Source of the DNA: Oscillospiraceae bacterium
GTDB lineage: Bacteria > Bacillota > Clostridia > Oscillospirales > Ruminococcaceae
Length of the DNA: 18,405 bases
NCBI GenBank assembly: GCA_016303235.1
Contig: JAEDMB010000027.1
Span: 1 to 18,405 of the forward strand
Direction: 5' to 3'
Positions 1 to 6,532 of the stretch are shown one piece after another. The stretch's first letter is position 1. Each line of letters starts with the position of its first letter. The position numbers were made by a program, and so were the translations under genes. The notes beneath the pieces were generated by a model, which had not been told where the DNA came from, searched no databases, and was given only the letters and a program-made list of their open reading frames with translations.

Positions 1-241
1 TCAGAGCAAGAGCAATTACAGAAAATCCGAGAAATGTATCATTCAGCATATCCGGAGCGGAAGGCTGAAAATATTCCGCACCCATTTCAATATATTCAAC
101 TACTGCATCAACAAGCCACATAAGTGAAGCTCCCCAGAACATATAGCACAGTATTCCGCATTTAAGCTCTCTTGCGGATTTGTTTGAATACCATACAGCA
201 GTTGATATTACAGCTGCAATAACAGTAAGAAGAAGTGTCAT
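1..241 (-). CDS. Small membrane protein of unknown function, partial (3' end beyond left edge)
   Basis: The frame opens at an ATG whose first four bases (ATGA) overlap the TGA stop of the preceding gene. It is preceded by a strong AGGAGG site about 7 bases upstream. Eighty codons are visible before the window ends. The protein starts MTLLLTVIAAVIS and shows hydrophobic stretches at about residues 1-19, 28-48 and from 68 onward, so it is an integral membrane protein with probably three or more helices. Acidic residues lie inside or beside the second helix (Asp45, Glu49, Glu52). No family is recognised. The 4-base overlap implies translational coupling to the 122-residue membrane protein, and both follow the CooS-like gene, so the pair probably works as a membrane complex linked to that enzyme. 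The role is inferred from position only. Confidence 0.75.
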   Translation of the reverse strand, partial: MTLLLTVIAAVISTAVWYSNKSARELKCGILCYMFWGASLMWLVDAVVEYIEMGAEYFQPSAPDMLNDTFLGFSVIALAL

Positions 242-606
242 TGTTTTTCCTCCTGTAATACCGGTTCAGCTGATTTTTTCTTTATAATATTTCCTAAAAT
301 AACACTTACTGCCCATACAGCCGTAACAACGGTCGCCATAGCAACACCTGAAGTTGACATCTCATATAACATTCTTTGTGTAGATTCAGCATCAGCAGCC
401 GCTGTCAGAAAAGGAAAGAAAGGTGTAATTTCGCCGTGCCAGAGATGTTCAAAGGCAAGCAGTCCCGAACCTCCCCAGAGTAATCCGTTTAATTTATCTA
501 ATTTTCCGGCAAATCTGACACCTGATTCTGAACCCTTCTTTTTTATGATTTTAGTTGCAACAGTAGTAATAACTGCTTCTGTTGCAGGAACTATAAAACA
601 AGCCAT
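238..606 (-). CDS. Small membrane protein of unknown function, cotranscribed with the CooS-like gene
   Basis: This 122-residue protein has a perfect GGAGG site nine bases before its ATG and begins 19 bases after the stop of the CooS-like gene. Hydrophobic segments lie at about residues 3-21 and 86-107. A Gly/Phe-rich middle stretch at 41-70 contains a conspicuous EHLWHGE motif (residues 53-59) with two histidines and two glutamates. Lys-rich clusters (about 19-24 and 108-111) flank the helices and suggest which ends face the cytoplasm. I do not recognise the family. Its stop overlaps the start of the next membrane protein, which argues for a two-subunit membrane unit. The His/Glu motif could bind a metal or heme, or carry protons or electrons for the neighbouring Fe-S enzyme, but this is speculation. 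Being a real gene is well supported; function is unknown. Confidence 0.75.
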   Translation of the reverse strand: MACFIVPATEAVITTVATKIIKKKGSESGVRFAGKLDKLNGLLWGGSGLLAFEHLWHGEITPFFPFLTAAADAESTQRMLYEMSTSGVAMATVVTAVWAVSVILGNIIKKKSAEPVLQEEKQ

Positions 607-625
607 AATTTTTTACCTCCAGTAT

Positions 626-2725
626 TTATTTATCCCAGCCAAGAGCCTTGCGTTTTTCTTTCATATCGGCAACGATTTTTTCAGCAAGGGCAACCGCATC
701 TGTATCTACATTCATTGTTGAACCAAGAATTTCCTTAGTGCCGTATTTCATAAATTCTATTACGTTTTTTGAACCGTAAATCTGTGCCTCAACACAGTGA
801 TATGAACTGATTCCGTTGAGTCTGAAACCGAGTGAAGCGTCAAGTCCCTTTTCGTTGCCCCATTCAGGAGATGAAAATGCAAAAGGCAGTTCATACATTT
901 TATGTCCGAGTTCGCCTGCAATACCTGCAAATATTCCGCTTGAACGGGTATTGTCAATACATTCACCGACATGCCATACAGGCGGTAAATCAGGCTCAAG
1001 AAATTCACGCAGACTTTCCCCAGCCTTTTCCTTGCCCGAAACGGCACAGTATCCCAGTTTCATCAGTGGGAACGATGCACAGCCGTTTGAAAGAATCAGA
1101 ACATTATTTTTCAGCAAGGTATCGGCAACGTCAACAATACATTTTTCATAAAGAACTTTCGGATTGTTACAGCCTACCATATTGACAATTCCGAGAATCT
1201 GACCGTTCTTTATTGCATCAGCAAGAGGTTTCATACTGCCGAAACGTCTGTGAATATATTCAACGGAAAATCCGACTTCTGCCTCAACCTCATAGGGAGG
1301 AATGTAAACAGGTATTCCCTTTCTTGCCTCAAAGCTTTCGATTGCACGTCTGACGATTTTTTCCGCAAGAATCTTTGTTTCACCTATATTTGAATGATGA
1401 TGGTCATATTCATATCTTTCCGCCCCCGGAAGTCTTGCGGATTCACTCGTTGTAACCACAACAGTTTTAAAGCATTTTGCAACTTCCATAATCGACGGGA
1501 AAACGTCCTGAACATCTGCAACCCACAAATCCAATGCACCTGTGCCGAGAACAAGTTCTGCTGATACAGCGTTTGAAAGAGGAATAACTCCGCTGTATCT
1601 GTACATTGCTGAAAGTCCGGAACAGCATATTCCGTAAAATCTGATTCCCTTTGCACCTTTGGATTTTGCAAGCTCAATCAAATCCTCACGCTTGCCGGCT
1701 TCAACAATCTGACTTACAAGCAGAGGAAGATGACCATGTACTGCAATATTTACATAGCCTTTCTGCAAAGCTCCTATATTGACCTTTGATGTAACTCTGT
1801 CCCCTACTCCAAACAAGCTGTCTGTTGCTATTGATGCTCCTACAACTCCCGAAAATGTGAATGCAAGTCCACAGCGTAAAAACTGTTGCATAATGGATTT
1901 CCAGTCACCGTCAGTTGCACAGCCTGATTTGTGATATGCTTCAAAAACTTCGTGATATGCACTTATCGGAATAATATCAAGGTTTTTCCATACTTCCTGA
2001 CGTTCAGGCGATGCACAGGCTGAAATTGTTTTGTATTCACCCGGAACAGTTCTTGATAAATCATCAAGAAGTGCGTCTGCAAGGTCTTTTGCAACATTCT
2101 TAAGCTGTCTGTTTTTCTGCTTGATTCCGAAAGCTTCGGCAGTACTTCGGATTTTCTGCTCTCCTAAAATCGGTATATCAAGCTTTCCCTCAGCAGCGTA
2201 TTTCAGGGCAAGCATAACTTCCCTTGCATGCATTCCATGCTGTGCTGCACCTGCCGCCGCTGAACGGAGAAGATTTTTTGCAACAATTAAATCAGCATCA
2301 GCTCCGCAGACTCCTTTCGGAGATTTTGCAGTGATTCGGCAAGGCCCCATGTTGCATATCTTACAGCATATCCCTGCAAGTCCGAAATTACATTGCGGTT
2401 TTTGTTTGTCAAATCTGTCAAATGCAGTATCAATTCCCAGTTGTTCCATTCTCAGAAGCATTTCTCTTACAGCGGGGTCAGGAGTCTGGTCAATAACGTC
2501 CTGTTTTGAGGGAAAAGTTTTTCTGTATTCGTTTACTGCATTCATATAGTCTTTGATAAAAGCCTGTGAATCGTCATTTTCGTTTTCATCTCCGTGATGT
2601 GAGGCTTTCAGAGTTACTGTGGGGATTCCATGTTCATCGAATCCGATAAGATTGCGGTGTGAATGAATATGTGAAATATCACTGTCATTGTGATTATGAC
2701 AATGCTCATGATTATGCTCGCTCAT
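626..2725 (-). CDS. CooS-family protein (anaerobic CO dehydrogenase fold) with an altered active-site ligand and His-rich N-terminus
   Basis: At 699 residues this is about 60 longer than usual CooS proteins. The extra N-terminus (1-50) carries 11 histidines. The D-cluster cysteines (Cys112, Cys120) and B-cluster cysteines (Cys121, 124, 129, 140) are intact. For the Ni-Fe C-cluster I see the His pair in AVHGHLP (330/332), Cys367/368 in GICCSG, Cys519 in GCNN, Cys549 in NGCA and Cys589 in GECIDN. The remaining ligand, a Cys in the YQCIQPS motif of the Carboxydothermus CODH-II enzyme (Cys333 there, from memory), is Asp407 here (VQDVFPS; codon GAC at 1505-1507). Lys626 in the NEKG motif is kept. 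Two of four histidines in the proton-relay motif are replaced (Glu169, Leu172). It follows the ABC importer genes by 10 bases with an AAGGAG site. The CODH fold is near certain, but CO oxidation is doubtful. It may resemble the reported C. hydrogenoformans CooS-V, which lacks a canonical cysteine and has a hybrid Fe-S-O cluster. Confidence 0.93.
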   Translation of the reverse strand: MSEHNHEHCHNHNDSDISHIHSHRNLIGFDEHGIPTVTLKASHHGDENENDDSQAFIKDYMNAVNEYRKTFPSKQDVIDQTPDPAVREMLLRMEQLGIDTAFDRFDKQKPQCNFGLAGICCKICNMGPCRITAKSPKGVCGADADLIVAKNLLRSAAAGAAQHGMHAREVMLALKYAAEGKLDIPILGEQKIRSTAEAFGIKQKNRQLKNVAKDLADALLDDLSRTVPGEYKTISACASPERQEVWKNLDIIPISAYHEVFEAYHKSGCATDGDWKSIMQQFLRCGLAFTFSGVVGASIATDSLFGVGDRVTSKVNIGALQKGYVNIAVHGHLPLLVSQIVEAGKREDLIELAKSKGAKGIRFYGICCSGLSAMYRYSGVIPLSNAVSAELVLGTGALDLWVADVQDVFPSIMEVAKCFKTVVVTTSESARLPGAERYEYDHHHSNIGETKILAEKIVRRAIESFEARKGIPVYIPPYEVEAEVGFSVEYIHRRFGSMKPLADAIKNGQILGIVNMVGCNNPKVLYEKCIVDVADTLLKNNVLILSNGCASFPLMKLGYCAVSGKEKAGESLREFLEPDLPPVWHVGECIDNTRSSGIFAGIAGELGHKMYELPFAFSSPEWGNEKGLDASLGFRLNGISSYHCVEAQIYGSKNVIEFMKYGTKEILGSTMNVDTDAVALAEKIVADMKEKRKALGWDK

Positions 2726-2735
2726 AATTTACTCC

Positions 2736-3509
2736 TTAAATGATATAGTCAATATAGTCATCAGCTTTAAGATTGAACAGTTCAAAAATTTTGTCTCTGA
2801 CATAGAGAAAATCCCTGCTTGTCCTGTTCCGGCAATTGCCAAGGGGAACTTTTACAACGCTTTTTATACGTCCCGGATTAGCCATCATTACAACTATTCT
2901 GTCAGCAAGAAAAACAGCTTCCTCAATATCATGAGTTACAAATATAATAGTTTTCTTTTCCTCGCGTGATATTTTCAGAATATCGTCCTGAAGTTTCATT
3001 CTTGTAATTGCATCTAACGCACCAAAAGGTTCGTCCATAAAAATAATATCAGGTTCAACTGCAAGACCTCTTGCTATTGCAACTCTCTGTTGCTGACCGC
3101 CCGAAAGCTGTTTCGGGTGACGCTTTTCATAGCCTTTCAGACCGACAAGTTCTATGTATTTTTCAGCAGTTTTCTGACGTTCTTCTTTTGAAAGCTTTTT
3201 TGTTTCAAGTCCAAGCTCAACATTTTTCAGAACGTTTCTCCATGGGAGAAGTCCGTAATTCTGAAAAATAGTGATATTCTTTTCAGAGGGTTCTGTAACT
3301 TCATTATTATTTATTTTCACACTTCCGCTGTTTACCTTTTCAAAGCCTGCAAGAGCGTTCAGAAGTGTGCTTTTTCCACAGCCTGACGGTCCGAGAAGAC
3401 AGATAAATTCACCTTTTTCTATATCAAGTGAAACATGGTCCAGAACGGTTGTTTCAGTTCCGTTCTGGAAATATTTCTTGCAGGCATCTTTTACTTCAAT
3501 ATATGACAT
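2736..3509 (-). CDS. ABC transporter ATP-binding protein, SsuB/TauB/NrtD type
   Basis: This is the ATPase of the SsuABC-like importer encoded with the two genes upstream. With the start chosen here it has 257 residues: Walker A GPSGCGKST at 40-48, the Q-loop glutamine near 83, the ABC signature LSGGQQQR at 135-142, Walker B IIFMDEP around 155-161 and the switch histidine near 193. The C-terminal VVMMANPGRIK stretch is typical of nitrate, sulfonate and taurine transport ATPases. A longer frame starts at 3527, but the ATG at 3509 shares a base with the permease stop (TAATG) and begins MSYIEVKDACKKY, the normal family start, with a GGGGTGG stretch upstream; I therefore chose 3509. Substrate cannot be read from the ATPase. 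Confidence 0.93.
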   Translation of the reverse strand: MSYIEVKDACKKYFQNGTETTVLDHVSLDIEKGEFICLLGPSGCGKSTLLNALAGFEKVNSGSVKINNNEVTEPSEKNITIFQNYGLLPWRNVLKNVELGLETKKLSKEERQKTAEKYIELVGLKGYEKRHPKQLSGGQQQRVAIARGLAVEPDIIFMDEPFGALDAITRMKLQDDILKISREEKKTIIFVTHDIEEAVFLADRIVVMMANPGRIKSVVKVPLGNCRNRTSRDFLYVRDKIFELFNLKADDYIDYII

Positions 3510-4270
3510 TACTGCTGACCACCCCATGCTTTCATAATTATATTTTCGATAAGTTTAAGAAGTCCGTCAAGGATTATTCCTATAACGCCTATAACAACGA
3601 TAGTTGCAAGAAGAATATCTGCACGGATATTATTTCTCGCATCAATTATCTGATAGCCAAGTCCTGACTGAGCTCCGACCATTTCGCCTGCAACAAGGAA
3701 AATCCACGATGTTCCGATTGCAAGATGAATACCGTTTGCAATCTGCGGAAATGCTGCCGGAAGAATGAATTTCCATGTAAGCTGAGGCTGTCTGATTCCG
3801 AAATTCTTCGCAACTTTAAAATATATCGGGTCAATATTTCCCACGGCTGAAACGGTTGACAAAAGAACAGGAAAAAATGCGGCAATGAATATTATAACTA
3901 TTGCAGGAGTGTCTCCGATTCCGAAAAGAAGTACAATAAACGGCATCCATGCAGTAGGAGAAATCGGACGCAAAAGCTGTACAGCCGGATTTACATATTT
4001 GAATACCGAAGGAAATCTGCCGAGAATAAGTCCGAGCAGAACCGCTGAAATAACAGAAGTTACATATCCTGATAAAAAGCGGTACATGCTTGTTTTGATA
4101 TTTTCAAAAAGTGAACCGTCTTTTATCATCTCAATTAGTGCAAGAAGTGACTGATACGGTGACGGAAACAATGCATCACTGTATCCGCTGAAAGTATATG
4201 CAATCTGCCATATTCCAATAAGTATGGCAATTGATATAACAGCATTTTTTAATGACAATATTTTTTTCAT
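3509..4270 (-). CDS. ABC transporter permease, SsuC/TauC/NrtB type
   Basis: This 253-residue inner-membrane subunit has about six hydrophobic helices, with the first at 9-28 and others near 70-90, 100-125, 125-145, 185-205 and 215-240. The cytoplasmic coupling loop that docks on the ATPase is visible around residues 150-172 (VAKNFGIRQPQLTWKFILPA), matching the BPD_transp_1 family seen in sulfonate, nitrate, taurine and pyrimidine-precursor importers. The gene starts 17 bases after the lipoprotein gene, behind a modest GGGG site, and its stop overlaps the start of the ATPase gene. Length and layout are normal for the family. The pathway is one pore protein per operon, so it probably acts as a homodimer. 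Confidence 0.92.
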   Translation of the reverse strand: MKKILSLKNAVISIAILIGIWQIAYTFSGYSDALFPSPYQSLLALIEMIKDGSLFENIKTSMYRFLSGYVTSVISAVLLGLILGRFPSVFKYVNPAVQLLRPISPTAWMPFIVLLFGIGDTPAIVIIFIAAFFPVLLSTVSAVGNIDPIYFKVAKNFGIRQPQLTWKFILPAAFPQIANGIHLAIGTSWIFLVAGEMVGAQSGLGYQIIDARNNIRADILLATIVVIGVIGIILDGLLKLIENIIMKAWGGQQ

Positions 4271-4287
4271 TCAGAATCCCCGTTTCC

Positions 4288-5208
4288 TTAATAATCATTT
4301 TTTACAAATTCGCTGTAAGCCGGCGGATTGTCAGATAATCCGTATGCTTTAACTTTTTCAACCAAAGCATTGTATGTTTCCTCTGTAATATCAAGATTGT
4401 TGTATGAAATCCACTGCAATGAAATATCAAGAACATCATCATTCTGCTTGAAATATTTCTTTGCAGTTGCCTTAGCGGTTTCCTTGTCAAGATTATTTCC
4501 TGCCTTTTTGTAGCTCTCAACGAATGACTTTGCATCATCTGAACGATTCTCAATAAAGCTGTCAGTCAGCACAAGTCCACAGCAGATAGAATCCTCCCAG
4601 AGTTCTTCTGATGAATAAAGTACCTTTCCGGCATTGGTTGCAACTCCCATTGCTCCGAAAGGTTCGGCAACGCAGTATCCGTCAATCTGACCGCTTGCAA
4701 GTGCAGAAGGCATTTCAGTTGGAGCAAGTTCCGTTACATTTATATCATCAACTGAAAGTCCGCCTTTGGCAAGAGTTTCGTTCAAAAGAATGTTGTGAGA
4801 TGATTGTCTGTGAGGAATTGCAAATGTTTTTCCCTTTAAATCAGCAGGACTGTTTATGTCATTTGATACAATTACAACATTTCCGTCACGATGACCGAGT
4901 GCAACAGCCTTTATTCCTACGCCCTCCTGTTTTGATTTCATTGCAAGCTCTATCAGAACAGATGCACCGTCAACCTTTCCTGTATTAAGTGCATCGAGCA
5001 ATTCAGGCCAGGAACCGAATTTCACAAGTTCAATCTTTATGCCATTTTCTTTTTCAAGCTCCTCTGCTTCTTCAAGTACGGCAAGAGAATGAGTTATAGG
5101 CAGATATGCAATTTTTACAGTATTTTCTGACGGCTTGTTTCCACAGCCTGTAAATAACGCAGGTGATAATGCACCTGCAAGGAGTAAAGTTAAAATTTTC
5201 TTTTTCAT
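4288..5208 (-). CDS. ABC transporter solute-binding lipoprotein, SsuA/NMT1-like
   Basis: The protein has 306 residues. It opens with a lipoprotein signal peptide (MKKKILTLLLAGALSP) ending at FTG-Cys22, so it is anchored on the outer face of the membrane. The body matches the NMT1/SsuA/NrtA-like periplasmic fold: KIAYLPITHSLAV near residue 32, WPELLDALNTGKVDGA near 88-103, the PADLKGKTFAIPHRQSSHN stretch at about 141-160 (ligand site of these families) and the CVAEPFGA motif near 199-206. It is closer in length to SsuA (about 320) than to NrtA or CmpA (over 430). It is first in the operon, with an AAAGG site 10 bases before the ATG and a leader of about 125 bases. Known ligands of relatives include sulfonates, taurine, nitrate, bicarbonate and thiamine precursors. 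The ligand here is unknown; cotranscription with a CooS-like enzyme is the only clue. Confidence 0.9.
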   Translation of the reverse strand: MKKKILTLLLAGALSPALFTGCGNKPSENTVKIAYLPITHSLAVLEEAEELEKENGIKIELVKFGSWPELLDALNTGKVDGASVLIELAMKSKQEGVGIKAVALGHRDGNVVIVSNDINSPADLKGKTFAIPHRQSSHNILLNETLAKGGLSVDDINVTELAPTEMPSALASGQIDGYCVAEPFGAMGVATNAGKVLYSSEELWEDSICCGLVLTDSFIENRSDDAKSFVESYKKAGNNLDKETAKATAKKYFKQNDDVLDISLQWISYNNLDITEETYNALVEKVKAYGLSDNPPAYSEFVKNDY

Positions 5209-5254
5209 AATTATTAATTCCTTTATTATATATTTTTCATATCGGTTAAGTATT

Positions 5255-5287
5255 ATATACAGTCAAAAAAATAATCGGACTGTATAT
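5255..5287. repeat. Inverted repeat, 10-bp arms, in the leader of the importer/CooS operon
   Basis: Perfect arms ATATACAGTC (5255-5264) and GACTGTATAT (5278-5287) are separated by 13 bases. In the transcript this forms a stem-loop with a U-rich loop (seven U in a row) about 45 bases before the first start codon. No U-run follows the stem, so it is not a standard terminator. It may be a regulator site or an RNA element. Confidence 0.7.
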
Positions 5288-5301
5288 CTTTGTGATTAAT
5301 T

Positions 5302-5327
5302 TTCAATATGAGAGTAATCATATTGAA
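5302..5327. promoter_or_regulatory. Palindromic candidate operator or 5' hairpin just downstream of the operon promoter
   Basis: Perfect arms TTCAATATGA (5302-5311) and TCATATTGAA (5318-5327) surround a 6-base spacer. The site begins 14 bases after the -10 box at 5341-5346, so it would lie at roughly +7 to +32 of the transcript. That placement suits a repressor operator or a 5' protective hairpin. The binding protein is unknown. Confidence 0.65.
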
Positions 5328-5340
5328 TTAGTATGTTATT

Positions 5341-5369
5341 AGTTTACCACGTTTTTCCTATCTTGTCAA
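5341..5369 (-). promoter_or_regulatory. Sigma-A promoter of the importer/CooS operon
   Basis: On the minus strand a perfect -35 box TTGACA (5364-5369) is followed after exactly 17 bases by TAAACT (5341-5346). The predicted start of transcription is near 5334, which gives a leader of about 125 bases before the lipoprotein gene, containing two perfect stem-loops. Confidence 0.8.
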
Positions 5370-5478
5370 TAGGTTTTATAGGCTTTTTTGAGTTTTCGGC
5401 ATATTTTATATTTTTTTCTCTGTTACAACAACTATTTTGTTCATTTGGAATATTCATAGCAAGATATATATAAAAAGC

Positions 5479-5512
5479 AAATCCCGCAAGGTTTATCAGA
5501 CCTGCGGGATTT
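5479..5512 (-). terminator. Rho-independent terminator of the mannan operon
   Basis: A GC-rich stem (arms around ATCCCGCAAGGT and ACCTGCGGGAT, with one bulged A and a 7-base loop) lies 34 bases after the manA stop. On the minus strand it is followed by TTTGCTTTTTATAT. The plus strand also has a T-run after the stem, so it could act both ways, but no plus-strand gene precedes it. Confidence 0.85.
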
Positions 5513-5545
5513 TTTATAAAAAAGAGGGAAAGAGGAAATCTTAAT

Positions 5546-6517
5546 TTATATAATTATTTCAAGAAGTTCGGCACCGCCTTTTATTGAAGTGCATACCGAA
5601 TCAGCCGGAATAAAAATGCAGTCACCTTTTATAAACGGAATTTTTTCACCCGAATCAGTATTTATTTCGCCCTTGCCGTCAATACAGAGCAGAATCTGAA
5701 ATGTATCCTTAAATTTTTCGTCAGAATTTATTTTCAAATCTGTTTCCGGATTAACAATAAGACGGATTACTTCAAAATATTCGGAATTTAAAAGCAGTTC
5801 CCTGTTTTCTGAAATATAATGCTTTTGATTTTCCGGAATTTTTACATCTGTTTTAATAACGTCCAGAGCTTTCTGAATATGCAGTTCACGCTTGTTTCCG
5901 TCTGAATCAGTGCGGTTGTAATCAAAAAGGCGGTACGTGAGATTTGAACTCTGCTGAATTTCGGCGATAATCAGACCTTCTCCGATTGCGTGGACAGTTC
6001 CTGCTTTAATAAAAAAAACATCGCCTTTTTTAACGGGAATCTGATTAAGATAAGGTTCAATTGTACCGGATTCCAGATGAATTTTTAATTCTTCTTTAGT
6101 AACCGGCTTGTTAAATCCGTATACAAGCTTTGAATCAGGCTTCGAATCAAGAACATACCACATTTCGTTTTTTCCGTTCGGCTGATTTTCGTGAGTCCTT
6201 GCATATTTATCGTCAGGGTGTACCTGTACGGATAATTTTTTGTCGGCATCAATCAACTTTACAAGAACGGGAAGTTCTTCGTCAAAATTTGCATACTTTC
6301 CGAGATATTCGGGATTTTCTTTAAGAACTTCCTTAAGGTTTTTGCCCGAATATTTTCCCGATGATACTATACTTATACCGTCATTATGCGTTGAACATTC
6401 CCATGTTTCGGCAAGAGGGCTTATATCAATTTTTTTATTGAAATCCTTTTTCAGACGCTCTCCGCCCCAGAGATAATTTTTTCCGACAGGCTTAAGCAAA
6501 AAAGGTATTGCTTTCAT
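5546..6517 (-). CDS. manA: Mannose-6-phosphate isomerase, type I, short Firmicute form
   Basis: The enzyme interconverts mannose-6-phosphate and fructose-6-phosphate in the cytoplasm and so links mannose to glycolysis. The start used gives 323 residues, normal for the short Gram-positive ManA. The zinc ligands are visible as Gln98 and His100 in QVHPDD, Glu118 in NGKNEMWYVL and His176 in AGTVHAIG; Arg202 in DYNRTDSDG is the conserved active-site arginine. A longer frame begins at an ATG at 6526, but that ATG sits only one base after the AAAGGAG site, while the ATG at 6517 is spaced 10 bases from it and begins MKAIPFLLKP, the usual family start. It is the last gene of the mannan operon and starts 15 bases after the esterase gene. 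Its substrate would be mannose-1-phosphate from the GH130 enzymes after conversion by a phosphomannomutase that is not in this window. Confidence 0.93.
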   Translation of the reverse strand: MKAIPFLLKPVGKNYLWGGERLKKDFNKKIDISPLAETWECSTHNDGISIVSSGKYSGKNLKEVLKENPEYLGKYANFDEELPVLVKLIDADKKLSVQVHPDDKYARTHENQPNGKNEMWYVLDSKPDSKLVYGFNKPVTKEELKIHLESGTIEPYLNQIPVKKGDVFFIKAGTVHAIGEGLIIAEIQQSSNLTYRLFDYNRTDSDGNKRELHIQKALDVIKTDVKIPENQKHYISENRELLLNSEYFEVIRLIVNPETDLKINSDEKFKDTFQILLCIDGKGEINTDSGEKIPFIKGDCIFIPADSVCTSIKGGAELLEIII

Positions 6518-6532
6518 ATATAACATTCTCCT

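Noticed and set aside
2031..2549. Plus-strand open frame of 172 codons opposite the CooS-like gene
   Set aside because: It lies wholly inside a well supported minus-strand gene with recognisable motifs, has no ribosome binding site of note, and its protein looks like an antisense shadow rich in Ser, Phe and Cys.
626..2725. Plain annotation as a carbon monoxide dehydrogenase (cooS)
   Set aside because: The fold fits, but one C-cluster cysteine is Asp and relay histidines are missing, and none of the usual maturation or electron-transfer partners is beside it, so the activity name and symbol are withheld.
5209..5340. TPP riboswitch in front of the NMT1/THI5-like binding protein
   Set aside because: The leader lacks the conserved CUGAGA-type and purine-rich core motifs of TPP elements and is very AT-rich. 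I also saw no S-box or cobalamin element.
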